A stretch of DNA of 64,000 nucleotides, taken from Emydura subglobosa (lineage: Eukaryota; Chordata; Testudines; Chelidae). Under the pieces are notes generated by a model. The model searched no databases. It was not told the DNA's origin and was given only the letters and a program-made list of their open reading frames with translations. The position numbers and the translations under genes are program-made. This document shows, piece after piece, positions 1-11,166 of the stretch. The stretch's first letter is position 1; the number at the start of each line of letters is the position of its first letter. The DNA lies in the NCBI GenBank assembly GCA_007922225.1, contig ML679995.1, positions 2,681,928 to 2,745,927 on the forward strand. Direction: 5' to 3'.

Positions 1-189
1 CGAGTTGAAATACAGCTACATCAAACATATCCGTAACTTCCAATGCACAGATAACACATGCACATAAACATTATCATCTCACTCAGCACATTACAGCCTT
101 TCTAACCGTACCTGCCATGGCAGATCTCACATGGATTATTATGATTTTGACATATTGATATTAAATAATATAATAAATGCCCCCCTTCC
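1..189. other. Unannotated AT-rich sequence
   Basis: No gene or recognisable repeat is visible. The short frames overlapping this stretch have no coding character. Confidence 0.4.
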
Positions 190-900
190 CCCCATCCAGC
201 CTGCGTCAGGGTCTCAACATGTAATTGTAAATGTGGAATCACCATCAAGTGGGCGTGTTTCCAACGGAGTTTGTAGGACTCAGCTCTTGGCCCTACGCTA
301 TTTAACATTTTTATCAATGGCCTGGAAGAAAACATAACATCATCACCGATGAAGTTTGCAGATGCTGCAAAAACTGGAGGCGTGGGCAGTAAACTGGGTG
401 CACGTCTTAATAAGGCTAGCTTTAAATATCTACATCTAGGAACAAGGAGTGCGGAATAGGAGACTCTGTCCTAGGGAGCAGGAACTCTGATAAAGGTTGG
501 GGGATCATGGCAGACAATCAGCTGGATGCGAGCTGCCAGTGCGATGCTGTGGTCAAAAGGGCTAATCCAGTCCTGGGATGTGTGAACAGGGAAATCACGA
601 GGAGGAGCAGACAGGTTATTTGACCTCTGTGTCTGGCACTGGTGTGGCCACTGCTGGAATCCTCGCTCCAGGTCTGGTGCCCACAGTTCAAGAAGGATGT
701 TGATAAATTGGAGAGGGGTCAGAGAAGAGTGATGAGAATGATTAATGGATTGGACAACTCACCTGATTGTGACAGACTCCTGGAGTTCAGCCTGTGAACA
801 AAGAGACGGTTGCAGGGTGATTTGATCACAGTCTATAAGTACCTACGTGATGAACAAAGATGTCATAACGGGCTTATCAATCCAGCCTAGAAACATCTAA
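190..900 (+). mobile_element. Old, decayed CR1-like LINE fragment (reverse transcriptase 3' part)
   Basis: The stretch matches, with many substitutions, the plus-strand copy at 27270-28280. Both share an aacataacatcatcac block, then the RT region and the block around gcccacagttcaagaagga that corresponds to the C-terminal part of CR1-type ORF2. No long open frame survives. It runs directly into the 3' end of a younger minus-strand CR1 at about 905. This is an older CR1-related lineage than the copies ending in attctatg. Confidence 0.7.
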
Positions 901-904
901 CCAA

Positions 905-2700
905 GAAGAATCACAGAAGATGAGGGTTGGAAGGGACCCCACAAGGTATCTAGTCCAACCCCTGCTCAGAGCAGGACCAACCCCAACTAAATCATCCCAG
1001 CCAGGGCTTTGTCAAGCCGCAACTTAAAAACCTTTAAGGATGGAGATTCCACCACCTCCCTAGGTAACCCATTCCAGTGCTTCACCACCCACACACTAAC
1101 CCCAACAGCACAAATGAGACCAAAGTAGATGAGCCCCCACAGGAGATGAGACTATTACATGCCACGGGCAGCGAATAGGAAGGGACGGGGCGCAGCAATG
1201 CTCAGAACTCCTGCAGTGGTTCTCCGGTCCCTGGGCCGGAAAGGAACATAGCAGCTGACACCCTGTAATGCTTCCCAGGACTCCAGCTTCTTATCCACTG
1301 TTACCCACAGATCCTTTTCTGCAGAACTGCTGCCTAGCCCATCGGTCCCCAGTCTGTAGCTGTGCATGGGATTCTTCCTTCCTAAGTGGAGGACTCTGCA
1401 CTTGTCCTTGTTGAACCTCATCAGATTTCTTTTGAACCAATCCTCCAGTTTGTTTAGGTCACTCTGTATCCTATCCCTGCCTTCCAGGGTATCTACCACT
1501 CCCTCCAGCTTAGTGTCATCTGCAAACTTGCTGAGGGTGCAATCTACCCCATCCTCCAGATCATTAATAAAGATGTTGAACAAAACCGGCCCCAAAACCG
1601 ACCCCTGGGGCACTCCGCTTGTGACCGGCTGCCAGCTAGACATGGAGCCATTGATCACTACCCATTGAGCCCTATGCTCTAGCCAGTTCTCTATCCATTT
1701 TATAGTCCAGTCATCCAACCCATACTTCTTTAACTTGTGGATAAGAATACTGTGCGAGACAGTATCAAAAGCTTTGCTAAAGTCAAGGTATATCACATCC
1801 ACCGCCTTCCCTACATCCACAGAGCCAGTCACCTCTTCATAGAAAGCAATCAGGTTGGTCAGGCATGACTTTCCCTTGGTGAATCCATGTTGACTGTTCC
1901 TGATCACCTTCCTCTCTTCCAAGTGCCTTAAAATGGATTCCTTGAGGACCTGCTCCATGATTTTTCCAGGGATTGAGGTGAGGCTGACCGGTCTGTAGTT
2001 CCCTGGATCCTCTTTCCTCCCTTTTTTGAAGATGGGCGCTAGATTTGCTTTTTTCCAGTCATCAGGGACCTCCCCCAATTGCCACGAGCTTTCAAAGATA
2101 ATAGCCAATGGCTCTGAAATCACCTCAGCCAACTCCCTCAGCACCCTCGGGTGCATTGCATCCGGCCCCATGGACTTGTGTATGGCCAATCTTTCTAAAT
2201 AGGCTTGGACCTGTTCCTTCAGCACTGCGGGATGTTCGCCTCTTTCCCATACTGTGCCACCCAGTACAGCAGTCTGGGAGCTGACCTTGTCTGTGAAGAC
2301 AGAGGCAAAAAAGGCATTGAGTACCTCAGCTTTCTCCACATCCTCTGTCACGAGGTTGCCTCCCCCATTCTGTAAGGGGCCCACACTTACCCTAATCTTC
2401 CTCTTGTTGGTAACATACCTGTAGAAACCCTTCGTGTTCCCCTTCACGTCCCTTGCTAGCTGCAACTCCAATTGCGCTTTGGCCTTCCTGATTTCATTCC
2501 TGCATGTTCGAGCAGTATTTTTATAATCCTCCCTAGTCATCTGACCAGGCTTCCACTTCTTGTGAGCTTCTTTTTTGTGTTTACGTTCACCAAAGACTTC
2601 TTTGTTAAGCCAAGCTGGACGCCTGCCATATTTGCTATTCTTTCCGCACTTCGGGATGGTTTGTTCCTGTGCCCTCAATAAGGTTTCAATGCAATGGGTC
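905..2700 (-). mobile_element. CR1 LINE, 5'-truncated, with an internal replaced segment
   Basis: On the minus strand this is the downstream half of a CR1 element: the spacer before the RT, the RT domain, and then the 3' end at about 905-1089 (rc of the ggttggactagat region). The endonuclease part of ORF2 and all of ORF1 are missing, the usual result of incomplete target-primed reverse transcription. Between about 1089 and 1281 the expected CR1 sequence, which is about 420 bp in the copy at 24.6-25.1 kb, is replaced by about 190 bp of unrelated sequence. Confidence 0.93.
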
Positions 2701-2750
2701 AGATCCCCACCTGGTGTCAGCTGCTTCCGATGGAGCCGGCTGTGTTCCAT
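1155..2750 (-). pseudogene. CR1 ORF2 fragment: reverse transcriptase, open for 531 codons
   Basis: The frame encodes the LINE reverse transcriptase that copies element RNA at a nicked target. Residues about 17-490 are CR1-like. The catalytic motif with the first Asp is YLDFSKAFD (321-329), the PQGSVLGP motif is at 381-388 and the active-site FADD box is at 409-412. Residues 1-16 come from flanking DNA. From residue 491 the frame reads into unrelated sequence, so the natural C-terminus is lost. The N-terminal apurinic-type endonuclease is absent. The chosen ATG is simply the first in frame and not a native start. The open frame indicates a fairly young insertion, but the product would be non-functional for autonomous movement. 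Confidence 0.9.
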
Positions 2751-3039
2751 CAGCAGAGGACGTGGATTTGTGTGATCGTGCCCCAGAGCAGAACCTGTGT
2801 CAGCATCCTCTGGTCAGGGATAACCGCTGGGCTCTGCTCCCCCCTTTCGCAGGCCCCCTCGGCGGAAGAGCAGCCCAGATGTTTGCAAGCGCAGAGGTTT
2901 TCAAGTTGTGCTTCCGGGAAAGTCCACCGGACTCAACGAGAGAAAGACAGCAGAAGCAGCTGGAGGGTATGAGCCGGGGACCACAGCTCAGCGAGGGGAG
3001 CAGAGACCCTTACGCACAACACTTTCAAAAGACAAACCT
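2701..3039. other. Unannotated stretch upstream of the CR1
   Basis: GC-balanced sequence with overlapping short frames in several registers and no recognisable protein family or repeat. Confidence 0.35.
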
Positions 3040-3345
3040 GGGAGCTTAACGCCAGAACTTCATTAGATGCCAAAAATCATGGGCTCAATAAAGACACTGG
3101 ATTTACGTCTGATTACAGCGATCAGGAACCCACTAATCCGCCCTTTTTAGTCTGTGACTTCAGGGGCGTTAACGAGCCACTTCACTTCGAAGGGTCCCAC
3201 AGAAGGTCTGCTAACTAACGACTTATGCTAAACTGCCTGTTTGACCTTGTGACACTCGGAGAGCCTTTCCCAGACCTGAGCAAGAACTCTGTATGCTCAG
3301 AAGCTTGTCTCTCTCACCAACAGACACTGGTCCAATAAAATATAT
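3040..3345 (+). mobile_element. Fossil dispersed repeat resembling the end of a Penelope-like element
   Basis: The block containing gaagcttgtctctctcacc and, just after it, tggtccaataaaatatatta is one I recognise as a dispersed amniote repeat. In the less decayed family form, as I remember it, a CTGAAGA box, a short hairpin and GAAA precede the agcttgtctct block. That is the layout of a minimal hammerhead ribozyme core as found in Penelope-like terminal repeats. Here the core is damaged (ctgagca ... cagaag). No reverse transcriptase or GIY-YIG coding sequence is attached. The family name is an inference from memory. Confidence 0.5.
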
Positions 3346-4410
3346 TACCCCCCCCCATACCCCTTTATATCTCAGACATCCCCTGTCTGGGCAGTCTGTA
3401 CAGCCTACTAGCAATGAGTAGCCATAATTCCTCCCGTGATGTTAATATGTATATTTCACAGTGATATTAATCACCAGTGTGTCATCAGTTTTCAGAAAGG
3501 CCCTCAGGTGATACACTTGTATAATACAGTAATACTGTGTACAATTCGTTGCTTATCACTTAAGGTTTAACCTCCTGTCCTTACATACCAGTGAACCTTT
3601 GAAATGAACTCTTCTGAATTGTAAAAGGCAGACTACGCTTCTCTCCTGCTGGGCATAGATGCCAGGCTGTCCTCTCCCCCCCTCGGCAGTGGGAGGTTTT
3701 CCTCCACCCCGGGAGGGGGCCGTTTACTGCTTAGATGTCGATTGGGGTAAACCCATGTTTCTTTGTTTGGGACAGACTGGTTTAAAAACTTCTCTCGCCA
3801 CACCTGGTTTGACCACATTTTCGTTATCATTCCAACGTATCTCCCCAGCTCTTGACACCCATCGTGTACCTACCTCACACACGAATACTAACGCTCAAAC
3901 CATACCCCATCACAAGGCATATTTGGTACAAAGATTATCACAGTCGTCTGTAGGGGGTGTTTCCGGGGATGCGTCGAGTCCCAGTTCTCCAAGATGTAAC
4001 ATGTGGCTGACCACACTTCCTGGTCTCGCAGAGGGGAGCGGATCTTTGCTAATGTCTCTGAGGGGCTGACTGTGATAGAACCTGCCTCCCGGGCTGTGGT
4101 CTCTGTTTTTAGGGGTAGGGATTTAAACACTCAGCGCAGCACACCTGGCATACCGCCCGTGCAGCTAACGCACAGGCATCACTTTAAAGATATGCAGACG
4201 AAATAAAAGACGAGGGGATGCAATTTAAACACAAACATTCTCACCTAACTTGCCCCTGGGAGGGGACAGGAGAAAGAACGAACCATGCCTCACAGCCAAT
4301 AGTCATGTTGCTTAATGCACACTCAGATGGTGCTCAGATACTGTGGTGACGGGCACAGTTAAGGACCTGAACAGAATAGAACTGCCTTCCTCAGGAAGGC
4401 TAGGTCACTA
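3346..4410. other. Unannotated single-copy-looking sequence
   Basis: No gene is supported. Short frames of 60-140 codons occur on both strands over the same bases and none has a recognisable domain. A C-run lies near 3350. Confidence 0.4.
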
Positions 4411-4530
4411 CTGTTAGCTCCACTGGGGAAACTGAGGCACAGAAAGTGACTTACCCAGGATCACAAAGCAAGTTGCTGGCGGAGCTGAGATGAGAACTCA
4501 GCTCCCCTTGACGCCTTAGCCACACGTCCA
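4411..4530 (-). mobile_element. MIR-type SINE fragment
   Basis: The core block tggggaaactgaggcacaga is followed by gacttacccaggatcacaaa and an agaactcagc block. This is the reverse complement of the classic MIR core-SINE order. No tRNA-like head is recognisable. Confidence 0.8.
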
Positions 4531-4849
4531 GCTGGGGGGACAATTGGATACATTTAGCTTCCTCAGCATTGTCTGGGCCAATCTCTTGTGACTGAAGCAG
4601 AGATGAAATCAAATCCCTCTGCCTCTAGTGGCAGTGGAGGAAGGGATGGCCCAGAAGGGAGTGAAATGCCAGCGTCTCGTGCCATCGAGAACAAAAAAGC
4701 TGTGTATTAGGAAAAAAATAGCAGGCCAAACCTTTCTCCCCTGCTGTAATTTTGGGTAAGAGGCTTGAAGCTAGCACTGGCTAGGACCTGGAATATCTGT
4801 TCCAAGGGAAATCCTGGTTTTTAATTTTTCCTCCTGTTCTGATCCAGAT

Positions 4850-5010
4850 AAAAAAGCTGAAATTTTCCATGCGACAAAAAAAAATTCTAAAAAATATTGA
4901 TTCAGGACCACCAAAAGTTTCTTTTCAATAGCGTCATTTCAATTAATTTTGTTCTGACTTTTATATTATATTGAAATACTATGTATATGTAATATTAACT
5001 ATAAAATATA
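4850..5010. repeat. AT-rich low-complexity stretch
   Basis: Contains an A-run, tttaattttt and repeated tata/atata blocks. The phrase gaaattttccatg also occurs in a variant form near 44800, suggesting membership of a dispersed family. It is repeated in copy 2 near 11290-11440. Confidence 0.45.
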
Positions 5011-5139
5011 CATAAGCATTGTTATAAACTGGGTGAAACCTGGTTGTAAGTTGAGATAAAAACCTTGTTCTAAGTGATGCGTGAACATTGCAAGACTATT
5101 TCAGAGTTGTCAGAGACAGTTAAGGGACCACACTTAATG

Positions 5140-5289
5140 CAAAGCCTAAGACGAATCTAGGAATGGCTGATGGGATGGATCTTGTGATGATGACCCGTTC
5201 TGTTCCTTCCCTCTGAAGCACCTCGCATTGGCCACTGTCGGAAGACAGGACACTGGGATAGATGGACCATGTGTTCTTATGTTCTAATA
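5140..5289 (+). mobile_element. CR1-type LINE 3' end
   Basis: Contains gacactgggatagatggacc followed by tgttcttatgttct. This is the ggctagatggacc version of the CR1 3' tail with a terminal octamer-like repeat. It is only the 3' end and has no coding sequence. Confidence 0.65.
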
Positions 5290-5714
5290 GAGTCTGCCCA
5301 GAAATTAGCATTATGTGGACCAAGAGTTCAAGTGGGTATTGTGACCAGGTGTGTGTGTGAGAGAGAGAACACAACACACAGAAACTGCAAGCAAGACAAG
5401 AACAGAGAAAGAGCCAAAGGAGCAAGGAAGCCATGCAGGTCCCTGTGAGCACAGGGTGACCCTGAAGCAACCTCGAGCGAGAAGTTTTGGGTCTGTTGGC
5501 TAACGAGGCTTGGGACTGTGAACCAAAACACTGTTCCTTTGTTCTTGGGTCCTTCTGCATTCAGACACAGGACTTTGTACATACTGCATAAAGAAATAAA
5601 ACGGTGGCAAAGCAAAACCTGACTCTTGCCAATTTCTGCTTCCGAGTGGAACGTTCCCCAGGGAATAGCCTGAAATTTGGCTAACCACTAGGGTCCAAAA
5701 GGGGCAACACTAGA

Positions 5715-5905
5715 ATGTGATATTAAAATGAATATCTTCATGTGATATAAAAGTCAAAATGACACGTTCAGAATGAGGCTTTTGCCTTTTCCCCCTCGAA
5801 CAAGTCGCTGAAATCACAACGCTTCCACAAAATGTTTGATTTTGACCAAAGTGCATTTTCCTGGATGGAAAACGGTTGTCTTCAATTTCTTTTGACCAGC
5901 TCTGC
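5715..5905. repeat. Dispersed T/A-rich repeat ending in ttttgaccagctct
   Basis: The right edge (ttgaccagctctgc) also occurs as ttgaccagctccac at about 44825-44840, in both cases after a ggaaaa- or gaaattttcc-rich stretch. This suggests the same dispersed family. It is duplicated at 12137-12327. Confidence 0.45.
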
Positions 5906-6495
5906 TTGAATCCTCCACCATGCCCTGCAGCCTTCAGTTCCCTGCCCCTTCTCTCCTTTCCTCTCCCTCCAAGCCCCCATCCTAGCAGAAAACAAAATCA
6001 AAGGCAGTGTGGGAAATCTGTTTCCTTTTACAGAATGGCTAAGTTGCTCTTTTGTCCATGCAACGCTGGGGAAAAAACTCCAGGCGATCCAGACATATGC
6101 AGTGTGGGCAAGCGAATACACAGGGGCTTTTTCTAGCAATAGCAACCAGGTTACAGCTCAGCCGGTGCTCACTGAATTGGGATCGCTACCTGCTGCTCAA
6201 CCCACAGAAGTGGGTTCACACGTTGCCCATAGGAGAGAGCAGCTGGGTGTCCTGGCAAGTCTACCCAGGGGCTGGGACTCAGAATTCTCGGAGCCCTGGG
6301 ATGAACTGATGTCTGTCAGGCACAAAATTTCAGTTCTGTGGGTGGTGTGTGGGGGGAGTTGGCGGGTCATGTCTCCTTGGCCGCAGGGGATGCTGGTACA
6401 ACTCAGTGACAAAAGGCATGTCATGTCTCCCACTAGAGACTGGGTCACTCAAAGATAATGGCTTACTACTGCTGCACGCTAATGGAGCTGGGAAG

Positions 6496-6700
6496 GCAGT
6501 GTGGCCTAGTGAGCAGAGCAGTGGAGTAGGGCTCAGGAGACCTGGGTTCTACGTCCAGCTCTTCCTCTCATCTTGGGCCAATCTCTTAGCCTCCATGTGC
6601 CTCAGTTTCCCCTACCACCCTTTGTCAGTCGTGTGCATTGAGTGTCTGCCAGCTCCATGTGGCAGGGACTGTTTCTCATTTTGGGTTTATACAGGGAGGC
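6496..6700 (+). mobile_element. MIR-type SINE, nearly complete
   Basis: In order: a tRNA-like head (gtgtggcctagtgagcagag), cctgggttct as the likely B-box region, ttgggccaatctcttagcct, the core tgcctcagtttcccc, and a tail with tggcagggactgtttctca and gtttatacaggg. This order matches reptilian MIR-family SINEs. Confidence 0.85.
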
Positions 6701-7221
6701 CTGGTTTTGGTTACTGATGACGATAACTACTCCTGGGCTGTGCTGAAGGTCCATGATTCAAAGCCGGGGGATGTCGTGTGGGAATGGCAGAACCTCACCG
6801 CTATACACTGTGCCTTGCGTTCTGATGGGCTGCAGCGTCGCGCAGGCAAAGCGGGAGCCAGAGGAACGTGCGCGGCATCGAGCGCCCCGTGGGCTAAGGG
6901 TGCACGGACCCCTCATCATCATCAGGGCAGTGCAGAGGGCTGGGTTCATGCCGGTCGTGGGGATGCAGATTTCAGCAGCCCGCCGGGGGGGGGGGGGAAC
7001 TCTGCCCACCTCTGCCTGCCCAAGAGACGGCAACGCTTCCGCTCCGACAAAGTCCCAGCCATTCACGCCACGTGCGCCTCGCCTGGTCAGATGACGGCCT
7101 GGGGCTGAAGGTGATGGGTACCCGGACTGCTCCTGGCAGCCCCAGCTCTTCAGCGACAAAGGCTGATGGGAGCACATCAGGCCAGGGCCCTGGGTCAGTG
7201 GAGTACTGGGTGGAGGATGGA

Positions 7222-7570
7222 GGGGGGGCCGGGCTGGCTCTTCACGATGCACGGGAGGTGGGGGGGGGCCGCAGGAGGCTCTGAGGGGCACAGAACCCCC
7301 TGTGCCCCCGTCCCCTGCTAATTGTAAAAGGCTTGTCCAGCACCCCGCCCCAGGCCGGGGGGTGAGGCCACCCCGTCCAAGTCGTCGCTGGGCTGCGGGG
7401 CTGGAGTGGCGGGTAAATGAAGGGGGGGGGGATGTGCCGGGCCGGCCCTTCCCAACTGGTGGGAGGCACAGGAGGCTCTGAGGGGGGCCCCTCAGCACCT
7501 CCCCAGCTGCGTGTCGTGAAGGGCTGGCCCAGCCCCCCCCAGGCTAGGGTGATGGAGCCAAACCTGCATT
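7222..7570. repeat. GC-rich imperfect tandem repeat, period about 197 bp
   Basis: The block ggaggctctgagggg starts at 7274 and again at 7471. The following blocks ccagcaccccgccccaggc and ccagccccccccaggc keep a similar spacing. G- and C-runs of 7-9 bases are frequent. Frames crossing this region lie on both strands over the same bases and are compositional artefacts. Confidence 0.6.
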
Positions 7571-9340
7571 TGCACCCCCCCGAACCTCACATTTCCCCCA
7601 CACACAGGTGCAAATGCCCCCTCTCCAGGGCAGCTGGGGGGTAGCGCTGGGACCTCTCCTGCCCTGTGTGGGGGAGGCATGAGGCCTGCGGCGGGGGTGT
7701 GCAAATGTAGGCTTGGCCCCCGGGCGCCAGAGACCCTCGGTGCACCCCTGCCCTGGGCACTGGCTGCCTCTTCTCAGCTGGCCTGAACGCAAAGGCTCAG
7801 GGGTAATTAAAGGTCCCGGGGCTGACTGCATAGACAGAGGTGGCCCCCATGGCCGTGGGCTCATGGATGGTTTGAAATGAATCGGGCAACTCTGCCCCCT
7901 CCTGGTGACCGTGTGAATGGGGATTCGCCCAACCACTCACTCCGTCCTCTAAGGAGTAACCCGCGGGCTCCAGTCCAAACGGCCGTTCGGGGCTGCACTC
8001 TGCTGGCCAGCTGGGCCGGAAGCTGCTGCTCTCTCCACGCTGCGCTGCACAAAGTCTCATCTGCGCCTTCCAGAGCAATCGGCTCCCACCGCGTGGACCT
8101 GTGCCTTCCGGGAACGCCGTACTTGGGGTGGGGAGGATTGTCACATGCTGGGACTGCCGGCTGGGCAGAAGCCAATTCAGGCCTGCCCAGGGCTACACAG
8201 CGAGTTGTTGGCAGAGGCAGGGCTAAGCGGTGCACATTTCTAGCTGCTCGCTCGTTGCTCTGGCCAGCCGAGCTGCTACGGAGCCTGCCGCAGAGCGAGG
8301 AGTTTGGAAGGAGGCTGGCTTAGAGCAACGGGTCATCGAGCAGGAAAGACGAGTCCAACCCTGGAGTGTCTTGCCAAGACCTCCCGGAGAGGTCGCATCA
8401 GGGCCAAGCCGGGACGAGGTGTAGACTGCAGCGGAGGATGGATGGGCGTCGCTTAGCGTTAGGCACGCCTGGGCACAGCCACCGGCCGGGCCAAAGAAAC
8501 GCCGAACGAGGCATCAGGGCTACGGACTGCAGAACGAGACGCTCGGGCAACGACTCAGCTCGGCAGCTTCACGTCAGAGCGTGGCACTGGCCTTTTGCCA
8601 GCCTCTGGGGTGAGAACAGACGATGGCAAAGCCGGAGCATTCACGCCCTCCAGAGGCAGCGAGATGCCTAGCTGGGATCGGATCCCTGCATGGTCGTGGG
8701 AGCGAGTCCTGCGTCACTGCAATGAATCCTGCCACTCCTGACGCAGCCCGACCAGCGTCAGGTGAAACTGTAGCTGCTGCGCTACACCAGCCACAGGAAA
8801 GAAGGCGAAGGGAGTCTTGCCGTCAGCCACGTCTCCTTTGTACAAGCTGTCAGGCAGCGCAGCATGCGCCGGCCCAGGTAAATGGTGCTTGTCTCGCTGA
8901 GCTCCAAATTATACAGTGGAAACGGCAACAGTCCTACTCAAACAACGCAGGCGGGCTAATGTGTGCAATTAGCACGAGCGGCACCGGAGCACGCTGCTCC
9001 GCCAGTGAGGAGGCAGGAAAGAGCCTCCAGGGAAGGCGCGGGAATGAATCTGCTTTCTGTGCCGACCCCGCAGACGCTGCACAGGGCTTGTCATGCTCAC
9101 CACCACAAGCAGGAGCGAGGCGATGCTGGAACAGAGCGGCTAATAACAGTGCTTTGTGCTTGCAAAGTGCAACAGAGACATTGACTAATTAACCCTCACA
9201 TCTCCCTCGGAAGCGCAGAGGTCACAGTTAAACCACGGATAATCAGCATTCACCAACCGATACCACCGCTGTGGGAGGGCTGGGGCCCTTCCCATATCAC
9301 CAAAGGCAGACTTTTTAACAGGGATCTGTGAAAGTATCAC
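7571..9340. other. GC- and CpG-rich stretch without a supported gene
   Basis: Sequence is GC-rich with many CpGs, especially around 8380-8580, and holds open frames of up to 190 codons on both strands at once. I recognise no domain, and no splice-site arrangement favours one frame. A weak MIR-like fragment (ggctacacagcgag) lies near 8190. The part near 8900-8990 looks less repetitive and could be conserved non-coding DNA. Confidence 0.4.
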
Positions 9341-9448
9341 TATCGCCATTTTACAGATGGGGAAAGCGAGGCTCAGACTGGGGAAATGACATGGCCAAGG
9401 TCAGCCCGGGAATCAGAGACGGACCCGGAAATCAGACTCCCAGGTTTG
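9341..9448 (-). mobile_element. MIR-type SINE fragment
   Basis: The series ccattttacagatgggga, gaggctcagactgggg, catggccaaggtca and gaatcagaga is the reverse complement of the MIR core. Confidence 0.8.
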
Positions 9449-10766
9449 GGTGCATTTTCCTTGGCTGTATACAATTACGTACAAAAAACGACATTCAAAG
9501 GGCACCAAAGATGGAAAGTCGAGAGGTCAAAGGCTGGATAACATCCACGCATTCTGAATTCGGCTCCCCGGTGCAGGCGCCGTCTGTCCAGTATCAGATA
9601 GGAATCCCAGTTAGCCGATCTCTTATTTGGTGTGTGTACAGCCCCTCACACGCCGGGACCCTGCTCTCAGCTGAGGTTCTTAGGTGTCACTGGAATATAA
9701 ATAATCACACACTACCCCAGAGAGGAGAGATCGGAGCATGGGGGCGGGAGATGAGCGGGATGAAGGAAGTGAAAAAAGCTCCCCCGTGGATACGAAACAC
9801 CCCAGGGTGTTGCCAGAAAAGAGACAGGACAATTCCAGAGCCGCTTCCTTCGGCTGATCACCCAGCGTATAACGCTCGAGTGTGGCCACACGCGCGCTGA
9901 CGTGCATCAGTCCTGACTCCAGGGCCACCGTCCCCTGTGTGCTCTGTGCCAACCCCTGCCGTGGGAATTCAGAGTCTGCAGGCCTTGGTAACCTGCAGAC
10001 CGGCCATTCGCATTCACCGCTCTGGAACGTCAGGGCAACTGGAATCTGCAACTAAGTCACGTTAGTGAAATGTGATGGATGAGAAAGTTCCTCTTACAGC
10101 TAGCGGTACCTTCGACAGACCTCTCTGCTCACCCCACGGATGTGCCAATCAATGAATGCCAGTTAGTCGACCCCTTTGACCCCAGAGGGGGCTGCATTTC
10201 CATGGCATTGTACGTATTTCGTGCCCGATACTGCCCCCACTGGTTTGGGATCGTTCGAGGAGGAAAACGGCTAGAGAAATGTCAGTGATGATGGGAGTAA
10301 TTGTACGCTAAGCTGACCGGCATAGGGGCATTTCAAACCGCAGTCAGACGGGCACACGCTCGGGGAGTGAGAGAGTCAGAACTAGCCAAAGCATGAGAGC
10401 AGAACTTGGCTGAGATGATTGCCGTGGTCATGACATCCTGCTGGTCTCAGTGGGTGCAGCGGCCTGCATCCGTGTTTATTCCGTCCCTCGCAGACCCGGA
10501 TGGCTGCACCTCTGCTGGGTTTAAACAAGGACAGTGCAAGAAACAAAATACCCGGGGCCGAATTCCAAACCCTCCTTCACGATGTCATCTGGCAAACAAA
10601 GGGCTCCTAATCAGATCCAAGAGACCTGGGCTTGAGAAGCAAGGTGAGGCTGCGTTATACACTTCCCTGATAATCATCGTAATTAATAACAAATAAAGGC
10701 CCTTTGTGAGCATGTGTCTTGCTCAGAGTCAGACCCCGCACCGTGCAGAGACAAAGTCATCCCCTG
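9449..10766. other. Unannotated end of copy 1
   Basis: No gene or clear repeat. The longest frame continuing to the gap is extended by the N run and has no value as evidence. Confidence 0.4.
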
Positions 10767-11166
10767 NNNNNNNNNNNNNNNNNNNNNNNNNNNNNNNNNN
10801 NNNNNNNNNNNNNNNNNNNNNNNNNNNNNNNNNNNNNNNNNNNNNNNNNNNNNNNNNNNNNNNNNNNNNNNNNNNNNNNNNNNNNNNNNNNNNNNNNNNN
10901 NNNNNNNNNNNNNNNNNNNNNNNNNNNNNNNNNNNNNNNNNNNNNNNNNNNNNNNNNNNNNNNNNNNNNNNNNNNNNNNNNNNNNNNNNNNNNNNNNNNN
11001 NNNNNNNNNNNNNNNNNNNNNNNNNNNNNNNNNNNNNNNNNNNNNNNNNNNNNNNNNNNNNNNNNNNNNNNNNNNNNNNNNNNNNNNNNNNNNNNNNNNN
11101 NNNNNNNNNNNNNNNNNNNNNNNNNNNNNNNNNNNNNNNNNNNNNNNNNNNNNNNNNNNNNNNNNN
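10767..11166. other. Assembly gap, 400 N
   Basis: A run of N of round length (400). Both edges coincide with the inner edges of the 6-kb duplicated blocks. Confidence 1.

Larger units (their letters stand above)
4735..10766. repeat. 6.0-kb duplicated block, copy 1 (left contig end)
   Basis: The block is collinear with 11167-17184 over its entire length, with scattered single-base differences and small indels (6032 against 6018 bp). It ends exactly at the N run that starts at 10767, on the bases cccctg, and those bases reappear at the end of copy 2. Sequence left of 4735 has no counterpart beside copy 2. It contains an AT-rich part, a LINE 3' end, a MIR, a GC-rich tandem repeat and a second MIR. 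I see no gene in it. Confidence 0.96.

Noticed and set aside
6758..7498. 246-codon minus-strand open frame in the GC-rich part of the duplicated block
   Set aside because: It runs through G- and C-runs and the 197-bp tandem repeat, plus-strand frames overlap the same bases, composition is Pro/Arg/Gly-dominated, and the frame is broken in the second copy at 13179-13762 where run lengths differ.
8366..9192. CpG island promoter with an adjoining gene (frames of 101 and 189 codons)
   Set aside because: CpG content is raised, but there is no recognisable protein, no splice structure and no clear core promoter. I annotated it only as GC/CpG-rich.
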